From positions 35,754-94,449 of the forward strand of contig NZ_QNHG01000008.1 in assembly GCF_003290025.1 (NCBI RefSeq): 58,696 bases of DNA, in the 5' to 3' direction. Shown piece after piece: positions 19,638 through 28,001 of this stretch. The notes below the pieces were generated by a model that did not search any database, was not told the DNA's origin, and saw only the letters and a program-made list of their open reading frames with translations. Position numbers and translations under genes: made by a program. How positions within the stretch are numbered: position 1 is the stretch's first letter; every line of letters begins with the position of its first letter. This DNA is from Pseudogemmobacter bohemicus (lineage in GTDB: Bacteria; Pseudomonadota; Alphaproteobacteria; Rhodobacterales; Rhodobacteraceae).

Positions 19638-20414
19638 GTGAGGCGGCGCCGCCGCTTACTGATCGTCGAGGTTCTGGCCCGCAACGGCCTGGTCTTTGCC
19701 TTCCTGTTCGTGGGCGGCGTCATGTGGCTGTCCTATCAGCTGTCCGACCGGCTGACGGCTGGTCGGCTGCACGGATCGGCAGTGGCCATCATCATCGGTC
19801 TGATCCTGGCCTGGATCGGCGGCATGATGACCGGGGGCAGCCGCGGGCTGGCGGATGTGCCGCTGTTCACCGGGATCGGGCTGATGGGGGGCGCGATGCT
19901 GCGCGACCTGGCCATCGTCTCGACCGCTTACGGCGTCGACATGCGCGAGATCCGCAAGGCCGGCGCGGCGGGGGTCAGCGCGCTGGCCTTGGGGATCGTG
20001 GTGTCCTTCGCGGTGGGCGCGGCGATCGCGGCGGCCTTCGGCTATACCGATGCGGTCAGCATGGCGACGATCGGCGGGGGTGCGGCGACCTATATCGTGG
20101 GTCCGGTGACCGGCACCGCCTTGGGCGCCAGTTCCGAGGTCATCGCCCTGTCGGTCGCTGCGGGGCTGCTGAAGGCGGTGCTGGTGATGATCGGCACGCC
20201 GCTGGTCGCGCCGCTGATCGGGCTGAACAACCCGAAATCGGCCATGGCCTATGGCGGGCTGATGGGCACGACCAGCGGCGTGGCCGGGGGGCTGGCCGCG
20301 ACCGACAAGCGGCTGGTGCCCTATGGCGCGATGACGGCGACCTTCTTCACCGGGCTGGGCTGTCTGATGGGGCCGTCGGTCCTCTATCTGGCGCTGCTGG
20401 CCGTGACGGGCTGA
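19638..20414 (+). CDS. madM: Malonate transporter subunit MadM with IS66-derived start
   Basis: From VEVLARNGLVFAFLFVGGV to the stop at 20414 the protein is a complete MadM-like membrane subunit (~250 aa, several hydrophobic segments, LHGSAVAIIIGLILAWIGG). MadM works with MadL as a sodium-dependent malonate importer; madL is absent here. The IS66 right end (19659) lies where the native start should be: the bases after it are TGATCGTCGAG, as if an ATG had been split. The only start now is GTG 19638 (or CTG 19659) within or at the IS edge, which adds RRRRRL to the N-terminus. Expression and function are doubtful. GC content is higher than in flanking DNA. Confidence 0.75.
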   Translation: MRRRRRLLIVEVLARNGLVFAFLFVGGVMWLSYQLSDRLTAGRLHGSAVAIIIGLILAWIGGMMTGGSRGLADVPLFTGIGLMGGAMLRDLAIVSTAYGVDMREIRKAGAAGVSALALGIVVSFAVGAAIAAAFGYTDAVSMATIGGGAATYIVGPVTGTALGASSEVIALSVAAGLLKAVLVMIGTPLVAPLIGLNNPKSAMAYGGLMGTTSGVAGGLAATDKRLVPYGAMTATFFTGLGCLMGPSVLYLALLAVTG

Positions 20415-21516
20415 CCGTCTCGACCGCCAGCACCACGAGGCCCAGCCCCGCGGCCAAGGCCCACAGATGCCACAGGATGGGCGCGATCTCGGGCAGGGTC
20501 GCGCCCATCTGCATGACCCGCACCAGCCCGTCGATGGCCGCCGTCGACGGGATCAGCTGCGCCAGCGCGTTGAGATGGGCCGGGATCGCCTCGACCGGCC
20601 AAGCGAAGCCCGACAGGAAGAAGAACGGCATCCCGAGCGCCAGCAGCACGACCTGCACGACCTCGCCCCGCCGGAACAGCGCCGCGACCAGCTGCGCCAG
20701 AAACCCGGCCGCCAGCAGGAAGGGCAGGCCCAGCATCATCAGCGCCCCCGGCCCGCCCAGGATCGGCAGGCCATAGAGCACCGGCAGCACGATCAGATAG
20801 ACCGGCAGCAGCCCCGCCCAGATGGCCAGCCACGCCCCCGCCCGGCCCAGCAGCCGCCAGACCGGATGGCCGGGCAGCGGCCCGCGCCGGGTCGCAGCCA
20901 AGGCCAGCCCCATCATCATCGTCTGCTGCAGGATCAGCACGAAGGCCGCGGGCAGCACATAGGTCGCGTAGCCCGCCGCGGGGTTGAACAGCGGCACCTC
21001 GATCTGGTTCGCGGGGCTGACCTGGGCGGTGGCCACGGCGCGGGGCGTGCCTTGGGCGATCAGGCGCCCGGCCTCGACCTCGGCGCCCATCTGGCGCAGG
21101 GGGACGGCGGCGCCCTGCATCACGCGCTGATACATCAGGAAATAGCTGGCATCGGCATAAAGCGCGACGGGGCTCTGATCGCCGCGCAGCAGGGCGCGTT
21201 CGAACCCGTCGGGGATCAGCATGACGCCATAGGCGCGGCGTTCATGGACCAGCCGCGTGGCCTCGGCCATGTCGGGGGCGAGATGGGTCAGGGCAACGGC
21301 CTCCGACGCGTCCACGCGCCGCGCCAGATCGGCCGAAGCGGTCGATCCGTCCTGATCGACCAGCACCACCGGCACATCGCGCAGAAGCTCGGCCCGATAG
21401 GGCAGCGGATAGATCAGCGCATAGATGACCAGCGCCAGCAGGACGATCATGCGCACCTGCCGGTCGCCCAGCACGGCGGCCAGCTCGGCGCGGAAGGCGG
21501 TGGCCAGCGCGGTCAT
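20347..21516 (-). CDS. ABC-2 type permease, second of a pair
   Basis: ATG 21516 overlaps the stop of the preceding permease (ATGA) and has AGGAGG six bases upstream. Topology is of the YhhJ/YbhR type: one N-terminal membrane helix (MIVLLALVIYALIYPL), a large external loop (VPVVLVDQDGSTASADLARR onward), then five C-terminal helices including TYVLPAAFVLILQQTMMMGL and GMPFFFLSGFAWPVEAIP. It would form the channel of an exporter together with the other permease and the HlyD-like adaptor. The last ~22 codons overlap the end of madM antisense, so the C-terminus may be extended by the junction of two unrelated segments. Confidence 0.85.
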   Translation of the reverse strand: MTALATAFRAELAAVLGDRQVRMIVLLALVIYALIYPLPYRAELLRDVPVVLVDQDGSTASADLARRVDASEAVALTHLAPDMAEATRLVHERRAYGVMLIPDGFERALLRGDQSPVALYADASYFLMYQRVMQGAAVPLRQMGAEVEAGRLIAQGTPRAVATAQVSPANQIEVPLFNPAAGYATYVLPAAFVLILQQTMMMGLALAATRRGPLPGHPVWRLLGRAGAWLAIWAGLLPVYLIVLPVLYGLPILGGPGALMMLGLPFLLAAGFLAQLVAALFRRGEVVQVVLLALGMPFFFLSGFAWPVEAIPAHLNALAQLIPSTAAIDGLVRVMQMGATLPEIAPILWHLWALAAGLGLVVLAVETVSPSRPAAPDRGPTAPSDSPAR

Positions 21517-22664
21517 GACGCGACCTCCTGCCGGGCCAGGCGCGACAGCTGCGCCAGGATCAGCGTGGCCAGCACGCCCGCGATCACCGCCAGCCACAGG
21601 ACCGACATGGCGGAGATGTCCAAGGGCGTCGCGCGCAGCGACTGGTCGATGCGCAGCTGCACATACCAGGTGCCGGGAATGGCCGCGCCCCAGGCCTGGG
21701 CCAGGGTCGACATCGCCTCGCGCGGGAAACCCAGCCCCATGAATCCGAAGGCCGGCGCGGTGATGATGGCGATCAGGCTGGCCGCCCGGCCCATGTCACG
21801 CGACAGCACGAAGGCCAGCGCGCCGATCATCTGCGACGCCAGCACGAACAGCACCGCGCCAAGCGCCATCAGCCACAGCGACCCGCGCAAGGGCACCGCC
21901 AGCCAGCCATAGAGCGCCACGTCCGACAGGCCCAGGAGCAGCAGGAAGACGACCGTATAGGGCAGGATCTTGCCCAGCATCGCGGGCAGGATGCCGCCCG
22001 CCATCCGCATCAGCACGCGCGGATGCCGCCCCGGGCCGAAATCCAGCGAGACCGCATAGGCGGTCGCGGCGGCGGCGATGATCTGCAGGACCGTGGGGAT
22101 CAGCGCGGCCAGCAGGAAATGCACATAATCAAAGGCCGGGTTGAACAGCGCATGGGCCTGCATCGGGATGGGCTGCAGCGCGACCATGGCCTGCACGGGC
22201 GCCTCTCCCTGACCCTGGCGCACCGACAGGCGCAGGCCCGCCAGCGCCGTGTCGATGGCATTGCGGGCGCCGCGGGCGACCAGCGATCCGGCGCTCATGT
22301 GCTGGTTGTCGTAGAAGGTGACGATCTCGGGGCGCGCGCCCCGGGTGATGTCGCGTTCCAGGTTCTGGGGCATCAGCACCGCGCCGCGCACCGCGCCGGA
22401 CACGATCAGCGCGCGTGCCTCGGACAGATCGGACGCGCGATGGGTCACGGTCAGCTCGGGCGCCGCGTCCAGCATCCGCGTGACGGCCCGCGACAGATCC
22501 GAACGGTCCAGGTCGATCACCGCCACCGCCATGCCCGTGGGAATGCCTGCGCGAAAGATGCCGCCCAGGACCAGCAACATGATCAGCGGCAGCACGATCA
22601 CCAGCCCCGCCAGCGCCGGGCGGCGCGGCAGCAGGCGGATCTCGCGCGCCATGACGGCCAGCAT
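21513..22664 (-). CDS. ABC-2 type permease, first of a pair
   Basis: 383 residues from ATG 22664, four bases after the adaptor stop. Like its partner it has an N-terminal helix (LAGLVIVLPLIMLLVLGGIF), a periplasmic loop with the family phrase VAVIDLDRSDLSRAVTRML, and a C-terminal block of five helices ending LWLAVIAGVLATLILAQL. It is the YbhS/YhhJ kind of exporter permease. No ATP-binding subunit is encoded in this operon, although ABC-2 permeases normally need one (YbhF/RbbA-like). It could be supplied from another locus or was lost when the segment was captured. Confidence 0.87.
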   Translation of the reverse strand: MLAVMAREIRLLPRRPALAGLVIVLPLIMLLVLGGIFRAGIPTGMAVAVIDLDRSDLSRAVTRMLDAAPELTVTHRASDLSEARALIVSGAVRGAVLMPQNLERDITRGARPEIVTFYDNQHMSAGSLVARGARNAIDTALAGLRLSVRQGQGEAPVQAMVALQPIPMQAHALFNPAFDYVHFLLAALIPTVLQIIAAAATAYAVSLDFGPGRHPRVLMRMAGGILPAMLGKILPYTVVFLLLLGLSDVALYGWLAVPLRGSLWLMALGAVLFVLASQMIGALAFVLSRDMGRAASLIAIITAPAFGFMGLGFPREAMSTLAQAWGAAIPGTWYVQLRIDQSLRATPLDISAMSVLWLAVIAGVLATLILAQLSRLARQEVAS

Positions 22665-22668
22665 GGCC

Positions 22669-23658
22669 CTAGCGGTCCAGCTGGATCAGCGCGGACATGC
22701 CGGGGCGCAGGCCCTCCAGCGGCGCGACGGGGCGGGCCCGCAGCTCAAAGCTGCGCAGGTCGAAATCGCCCGTCGCGCGGGTGGCGCGCCAGCTGGCGAA
22801 CTGGCCCTGCACGTTGATCAGGGTGATCTCGGCCTCGGCCTCACGGTCCAGGGCGGGGATGCGGATCGTCAGCCGGTCGCCCATCTCCAGCCCCGCCAGC
22901 AGATCCTCGCGCAGGTTGAAGGTGAACCAGGCCTGGTCCAGATCGACGATGGTGAACAGCGGCGCGCCCGGGCCGACATTCTCGCCCAGCTCGATCGTGC
23001 GGCCAGAGATCTCGCCCGACATGGGCGCGAAGATCCGCAATTCGTCCAGATCGGCCTGGCGTTGGGCCAGCGCGGCCTCGGCCTGGGCGACCTGGGCCGC
23101 GGCGACCTCGCGTTCCTCGGGCGAGGCCCCGGCCCGGGCCAGGTCCAGCTGCGCCTCGGCGGCCTCGACCCGGCCTGCGGCGGCGTCGAGGTTGCGCGTC
23201 GACTGGTCCAGCGCCGCCTGCGGGCGCAGGCCCTGCTGCGACAGGCCCGTGTCGCGGCCCAGCTGCTCCTCGGCCAGGCGCAGATCGGCCTGGGCCGCGG
23301 CCAGCTCGGCCTCGCGGGCGCGGATCACCTCGGGGCGGGTGGCGCCGGCCGCGGCCTCCGAGGCGCGGGCGACCTCCAGCCCTGATGCTGCGGCGGCATG
23401 GGCGGTGACCAGCTGCGGGTTCGACAGTTCGGCCAGCAGCTGGCCGCCCTCGACCCGCTGGCCCAGATCGGCCTCGATCCGCGTGACCCGGCCCGAGGTG
23501 CGGGCCGAGACATCGACCCGCGGGGCCGCGACCTCGCCCTGGATCAGCAGGGGGCCGGGGCGCGTCGCCCACCAGACGGCACCGATGACCAGCCCGGCCA
23601 GAACGGCCAGGACCAGCAGCGGCAGAAGGGATCGGCGGGGCGCCTTGGCAGGTTTCAT
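22669..23658 (-). CDS. HlyD-family periplasmic adaptor (YbhG-like)
   Basis: 329 residues from ATG 23658 (AGGGAC upstream); ATG 23676 is an alternative. The order is an N-terminal membrane anchor (LLPLLVLAVLAGLVIGAVWW), a biotinyl-lipoyl half-motif (VDVSARTSGRVTRIEADLGQ), a long Ala/Glu/Arg coiled-coil hairpin (about residues 75-200), a second lipoyl half (RIFAPMSGEISGRTIELGEN) and a beta-barrel domain. This is the membrane-fusion subunit linking the two permeases to an outer-membrane channel. It is first in the three-gene minus-strand operon. The region upstream is cut by the IS110 element, so the native promoter may be gone. Confidence 0.88.
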   Translation of the reverse strand: MKPAKAPRRSLLPLLVLAVLAGLVIGAVWWATRPGPLLIQGEVAAPRVDVSARTSGRVTRIEADLGQRVEGGQLLAELSNPQLVTAHAAAASGLEVARASEAAAGATRPEVIRAREAELAAAQADLRLAEEQLGRDTGLSQQGLRPQAALDQSTRNLDAAAGRVEAAEAQLDLARAGASPEEREVAAAQVAQAEAALAQRQADLDELRIFAPMSGEISGRTIELGENVGPGAPLFTIVDLDQAWFTFNLREDLLAGLEMGDRLTIRIPALDREAEAEITLINVQGQFASWRATRATGDFDLRSFELRARPVAPLEGLRPGMSALIQLDR

Positions 23659-23841
23659 CGGTTCGGTCCCTGACATTCGACTGAGGGCCAGACTACGCCC
23701 GGCCCGCGCCGGGGACAATTCGAAAGCATGCTTGCGAAAAGCAATTTTCATGGGCGTTGTTGGGCATTGATGATGTGACCGCCCCCCGACGGCATCTGTG
23801 TGCCAAGGTGGGTCTGCGAGGATCCACATAGGAGAGCGGTC

Positions 23842-24870
23842 ATGTCGGAGATTACCACTGTCGGGCTCGATCTGGCGAAGAATGTGTTCCAGGCACATGG
23901 TGCCGACGCCTCTGGGCAAGCTGTGCTGCGCAAGAAGCTGAGGCGGGATCAGGTGCTGTCGTTCTTCAGCCAGTTGCCGAGCTGCATTGTCGCCATGGAA
24001 GCCTGCGGAGGGGCGCATTTCTGGGGCCGCGAGATCGGCAAGCTCGGGCACGAGGTTCGGCTGATCCCGCCCGCCTATGTGAAACCTTTCGTCAAGCGCC
24101 AGAAGAATGATGCCGCTGATGCCGAGGCGATCTGCGAAGCGGCGCAGCGCCCGACGATGCGTTTCGTCCCGGTGAAGAGTGAAGAAACCCAAGGGTCGGC
24201 GATGGTATTCCGTATCCGGGAACTTCTGATCCGGCAGCGCACACAGGCGATCAACGCCCTGCGTGGGCATCTGGGCGAGTTTGGTCAGATCGTGCCACAA
24301 GGTGCTGGCAACGCTGCGCGACTTATTGCGATGATCGAAGACCCGGACAGCGGGCTGCCCACCGAGGCCCTCCCCACGCTTGATGTGCTGGTTGCGGCGC
24401 TCCGGCACCTCGAGACAGAGATCGGGAAGCTGGACGCCGAGATCAGCCGGCGGGCAAAGGGCAACGAGGTCGCACGGCGGCTGATGACAATTCCTGGCAT
24501 CGGCCCCCTGATCGCCACGGCCATTGCTACGCTGGCGCCCCCACCAGAGATATTCCGCACAGGCCGGGACTTTGCCGCCTGGCTCGGGCTCACCCCTCGC
24601 CAGCATTCGACAGGCGGCAAACAGAGGCTCGGGGCCACGACCAAGATGGGGGAACGATCCCTGCGGCGCCTGCTGATCATCGGCGCCAACAGCGTGATCA
24701 TCAAGCGACACGTCCATGCCTCGGCCCGACCGGGAACCTGGTTGGGCGGGATACTGACGCGCAAGCCGCCCATGCTGGTGCGGGTCGCGCTGGCGAACAA
24801 GATGGCGCGCATCGTCTGGGCCCTTATGGCCCACGGTGACGTCTACAAGGCTCCGGCCGCAGCGGCATAA
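23842..24870 (+). CDS. IS110-family transposase
   Basis: 342 residues from ATG 23842, with AGGAGAG upstream. The N-terminal DEDD RuvC-like domain begins TTVGLDLAKNVFQAHGADAS and continues with CIVAMEACGGAHFWGREIGK and KQKNDAADAEAI-type text (KRQKNDAADAEAICEAA). The C-terminal transposase-20 domain has TIPGIGPLIATAI and a Ser-rich RSLRRLLIIGAN motif. It appears intact. IS110 elements lack clear terminal repeats; I place the element roughly 23,745 to 24,950 but cannot define its edges. It has landed immediately upstream of the exporter operon. Confidence 0.92.
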   Translation: MSEITTVGLDLAKNVFQAHGADASGQAVLRKKLRRDQVLSFFSQLPSCIVAMEACGGAHFWGREIGKLGHEVRLIPPAYVKPFVKRQKNDAADAEAICEAAQRPTMRFVPVKSEETQGSAMVFRIRELLIRQRTQAINALRGHLGEFGQIVPQGAGNAARLIAMIEDPDSGLPTEALPTLDVLVAALRHLETEIGKLDAEISRRAKGNEVARRLMTIPGIGPLIATAIATLAPPPEIFRTGRDFAAWLGLTPRQHSTGGKQRLGATTKMGERSLRRLLIIGANSVIIKRHVHASARPGTWLGGILTRKPPMLVRVALANKMARIVWALMAHGDVYKAPAAAA

Positions 24871-25173
24871 GCCGTCGAGGTCGCGAGAACGTCGGAGCGG
24901 AAGAGGGCAAGGAGACGTTTGGCGCAACGGTCGTGAGACAGGATCAGGGGAACCAGCCTGCAACAAAGTGCCTTCGAGCACGCGGCGTTGATTTGGGGCC
25001 TGATCCGCGAACACCATACGGGCCCGCGGCATGACGATGGTCGCATAAGAGGCCGGATACATGTCAGCACCCGACAACGCGTCAAAAGAAGCTTCGAACC
25101 CCCTTGCGCAAGGGGCGGTTATACATGTTGCAGAACTCGGCGTCGGAGCAGGGCTCTCCCTTACCCATTAAGC
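24871..25173. other. Gap between IS110 and IS5 elements, with a 16-bp palindrome
   Basis: No gene is seen. It should contain the right end of the IS110 and the left end of the IS5-type element. CCCCTTGC-GCAAGGGG at 25100-25115 is a perfect 16-base palindrome; IS110-group elements often target such structures, but this link is speculation. Confidence 0.4.
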
Positions 25174-26106
25174 TCAGGCCAGGCGCTCGATTTCGGCGGT
25201 GCCGGGTGCGTTGAAGCGGTTCATGAGCGCGACGCGGATGTAGATCTCGGCCGCTTGTCTGTCGGGGTCTTGCGAGGCGATGCGCTCACCGAAGGATTTG
25301 AGGCAGCGCATCCTTGCCTCGATCCGACTTCGGACGTGATAGCCGGACCAGACCTTCCTGTTCGCCCGACCGAAACGTTTGGTCGCCCGGAGGATGTCGT
25401 TGCAAGCGCGAGCGGCAGGGCAGTCCTCTTTCCAGAGGCGACCATTCTTCCGGATCGGGATGATGGCCGTGCCGCCACGGTCCACGATTGCGGTGTGGCA
25501 TCGCCGGGTGTCGAAGGCACCGTCGCCGGTCACGGTGCCGACCAGCCCCTCCGGCGGAATCTGCTTCAGAAGGTCAGATAGCTCAGGACCGTCGCCTTCG
25601 CGGCTGGAAGTGAACTCCACCGCCCGAATGTCGCCGGTGTCTGTATCCATTGCCAGGTGGACCTTGCGATACTGGCGCTTGCGGTGGGTGCCATGCTTGT
25701 GCGCCAGCCATTCTCCATCGCCGAGAAACTTGATCCCGGTGCTGTCCACCAGCAGGTTCAGAGGACCTGGTGCGCGCCGGCAGGATATCTGGACAGTGAG
25801 GGTTTTTTGTCTGCGGCTCATGGTGGAGAAGTCCGGCACGGGCCAGTCGAGCTCGACCATCTCCAGGATGCTGGCCACCGTTCCGGTTGTCTGCCGAAGC
25901 GGCAGCCCGAAGAGCACCTTCACCATCAGGCAGAACTGGATGGCCGCACCCGAGAACACCGGCGGGCGACCACGACGACCCGCCTTGTTCGCCAGCCACA
26001 CCATGTCCTTGTCCATCCAGATCAGTGGCGATCCACGCCGCCTCAAAGACTCGTTGTAGGACTTCCAGTTCGTCATACGGTAGCGGGCAGCCTCAGGTTT
26101 GCTCAT
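25174..26106 (-). CDS. IS5-family (IS903 group) transposase
   Basis: 310 residues from ATG 26106. The text aligns by eye with the IS903 transposase: YRMTNWKSYNESLRRRGSPL, GRRGRPPVFSGAAIQFCLMV, LLVDSTGIKFLGDGEWLAHK (first DDE Asp), VTGDGAFDTRRCHTAI (second Asp) and SRIEARMRCLKSFGERI (Glu). Length is normal and no stop is seen. Only about 10 bases separate the ATG from IS66-derived sequence (26117), too little for a normal terminal repeat plus leader. The element has therefore probably lost its right end and its promoter and may be immobile. Confidence 0.9.
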   Translation of the reverse strand: MSKPEAARYRMTNWKSYNESLRRRGSPLIWMDKDMVWLANKAGRRGRPPVFSGAAIQFCLMVKVLFGLPLRQTTGTVASILEMVELDWPVPDFSTMSRRQKTLTVQISCRRAPGPLNLLVDSTGIKFLGDGEWLAHKHGTHRKRQYRKVHLAMDTDTGDIRAVEFTSSREGDGPELSDLLKQIPPEGLVGTVTGDGAFDTRRCHTAIVDRGGTAIIPIRKNGRLWKEDCPAARACNDILRATKRFGRANRKVWSGYHVRSRIEARMRCLKSFGERIASQDPDRQAAEIYIRVALMNRFNAPGTAEIERLA

Positions 26107-26269
26107 GCCGAGACGCTTACCGTGGCCCCCGGCTGCAGTGTATCGGCGACCACCCGAGCCTTCACCTCATCCGGCCACCGCCGATGACCAGAGGCATAAA
26201 TCTCCACGCCCAGGGAGGTGAGAAACGAATTCTTGGCACACATTGCGAAACGCACTCCCCATCAGCCGA

Positions 26270-26274
26270 TGAAA
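26270..26274. repeat. IS1380 copy 2 target duplication, left (TGAAA)
   Basis: The uninterrupted IS66 copy reads (reverse complement) CCGATGAAAAGGACTTC. Here TGAAA occurs before and after the IS1380 copy, so the insertion and its 5-bp duplication are directly demonstrated. Confidence 0.88.
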
Positions 26275-27934
26275 CCCCATTTCCCAAGTAAGGCGCTGAT
26301 TTCGCTGTCCTGACCATTATATTTCCTATATAAAACTGGTGTTGAAGGCTGCGAGGGGCGCGTTTCATGGATCACCCAGAGGGTGCGGGCTTGCAACGGG
26401 CAGATCGGGTGGATTTCGACCCTCGCGTGCGGCTGGAATTTCGCGGCACGCAGCTCAGTTCCGACGGCGGCCTTCTGGTGATGCGCGAGCTTGATGACGC
26501 GCTCGGGTTGTCCGATTTGGCGTCAGCGGCGCTCGCGATACTCGCTCTGGCAAGAACACGGTCCATTCGGCTCGACGGCCTGTTCCGGCAATCAGTCTTT
26601 GGGCGGCTGGCCGGATACGAGGATGTCAACGACGCCAACCGTCTCGCCTGCGATCCGGTCATGCGCCAAGTTGTCGGCGGCAGAGCGGTCGATGCACAAG
26701 CGGCCTCGGCATCGCAGATGGGACGGTTCGAGACCGAGACGCGGCTCTGGCCGGGAACCGTGCCGCGCTGGCCGACCTGAACGGGCAATGGATCGACCGG
26801 TTCCATGACCGTAACGGGCTGAAGTACATCGTTCTGGACATGGACAGCTCGGTCAGCCCGACCCATGGCGACCAGGAAGGGTCTGCCTGGAATGGCCATT
26901 TCGACTGTGCTGCTATCACCCCAACTTTCTGTTCAACCAGTTCGGGATGCTGGAACGCTGCGCCCTGCGCCATGGCAACGTCCACAGGCGATGGCTGGCG
27001 TGATGTTCTCGACCCCGTCATTGCGCGCTACGCGGAGCGCGACCTTGGTGGCAGGTTCTTCCGGGCCGATGCTGCCTACGCGATCCCGGCGATCTATGAG
27101 CGATTGGAAGAAGCGCGGTTCTTCTACGCCATCCGGCTGCCCGCAAACGCGGTCCTCAAGGACAAGATCGCGCATCGTAACGCGCCCTGTCGGGCGGCCG
27201 TCACTGACCAAGGTCAAGCGGTTCTTCGAGGAATTCGAGTATCAGCGCGTCCTGGGACAAGGAACGCCGGGTGATCGCCAAGATCGAATGGCATCCGGGC
27301 GAACTGTTCCCGCGTGTCGGCTTCATCGTCACCAACCTGCCGATGGAGCCGGACTGGGTGGTGCGGTTCTACAACCAGCGCGGCACCGCCGAGCAGCACA
27401 TCAAAGAGGGCAAATACGCCTTTCGCTGGACGCGGCTGTCGTGCCGGAAGTTCCGCGACAATGAGGTGCGGCTGCAACTGCACGCCCTGGCGTACAACCT
27501 GGCCACCTTCTTGCGCTGCATCGAGCTGCCCGAGGCCATGGCCGACTGGTCGTTGACCAGCCTGCAACTGAAGCTGATCAAGATCGGGGCACGTGTGGTC
27601 CGTCACGCCCGCACCATCACCTTCCAGCTGGCCGAGGTCGCTGTCACCGGCACGATGGTACGCGCCATCCTCGCCGCTATCCCCGATTGCGAGCGCCACC
27701 GCTATGCGCATGATCGCGATCCACGCTCAAACTGAACGAAAGCGGCTGGACAGATCTGTCCGCTGCGCTGAAAAACGCCGCCCCTGGGCAAGGAAACAGC
27801 GGCTTCGCGGTCTGATCCGTCCAGATCCAGCAGTCTGCGCGACCGCAGGTGCCGCTTGCGGCAGAAAATCCTTGTCTAGCGCTCGGATACAGGCGATCTT
27901 CACCTCAAACGACACGCCACTTGGGGAATGCAGG
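26275..27934 (+). mobile_element. IS1380-family element, copy 2
   Basis: 1,660 bp, direct repeat of 10528-12188 with one base fewer near 26336. It is flanked by TGAAA and inserted in the IS66 remnant. It lies in the same orientation as copy 1, so recombination between the two could excise or duplicate the intervening 15.7 kb. Confidence 0.92.
26367..27735 (+). pseudogene. IS1380 transposase with several frameshifts, copy 2
   Basis: The same broken frames as in copy 1 are seen in every segment: 26367-26780 for the N-terminus, a middle part in other frames, and 27271-27735 for the C-terminus. Because this copy has a clean target duplication, a defective element moved here, which requires transposase from elsewhere in the cell, or the frame was lost and homogenised afterwards, or both reads share an assembly error. 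Confidence 0.85.
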
Positions 27935-27939
27935 TGAAA
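27935..27939. repeat. IS1380 copy 2 target duplication, right (TGAAA)
   Basis: Repeat of 26270-26274 across the IS1380 copy. Confidence 0.88.
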
Positions 27940-27993
27940 AGGACTTCGCAGCAGCGCGTCAGCCACGCAACGTGGGGTTCAGACGCCGCTTAC

Positions 27994-28001
27994 CCTTAAT
28001 C
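27994..28001. repeat. 8-bp target duplication, right copy (CCTTAATC)
   Basis: Identical to 17177-17184 and directly abuts the outer IS66-type end at 27993. Confidence 0.9.

Larger units (their letters stand above)
17185..19659 (+). mobile_element. IS66-family element, complete
   Basis: 2,475 bp with ends GTAAGCGGCGTCTGAACC (left) and, inward from the right, GTAAGCGGCGGCGCCGCCTC. It contains the standard tnpA-tnpB-tnpC set. The bases after the right end (TGATCGTC) do not repeat the left flank, so this copy was part of the composite before it landed here. Confidence 0.88.
17185..27993. mobile_element. Composite transposon with IS66-type ends (10.8 kb)
   Basis: Both outer ends carry the same IS66 left-end sequence in opposite orientation: GTAAGCGGCGTCTGAACCCC inward from 17185, and its complement inward from 27993. 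A perfect CCTTAATC duplication flanks them. The left arm is a complete IS66; the right arm is only a ~212-bp tip of an IS66 left end, itself split by IS1380 copy 2. Cargo is madM, an HlyD/ABC-2 exporter operon, an IS110 and an IS5-type element. Removing 17177-27993 restores the YobI-like gene. Confidence 0.85.
26117..27993 (-). mobile_element. IS66 left-end remnant (inverted), split by IS1380 copy 2
   Basis: Bases 26117-26274 and 27935-27993, read on the minus strand, repeat bases 17185-17396 of the complete IS66 (left end and first codons of tnpA). The match stops at GGTAA. This tip supplies the right boundary of the composite transposon. Confidence 0.9.

Noticed and set aside
20467-21912. 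Plus-strand 481-codon frame antisense to the ABC-2 permeases
   Set aside because: Low-complexity Gln/Arg/His/Asp text typical of antisense frames in very GC-rich genes; the minus-strand permeases have full family features.
22669-25077. A single 802-codon minus-strand open frame extending the HlyD-like adaptor upstream
   Set aside because: The upstream part is antisense to the IS110 transposase and has no domain sense. The adaptor starts at its own membrane anchor at 23658 or 23676.
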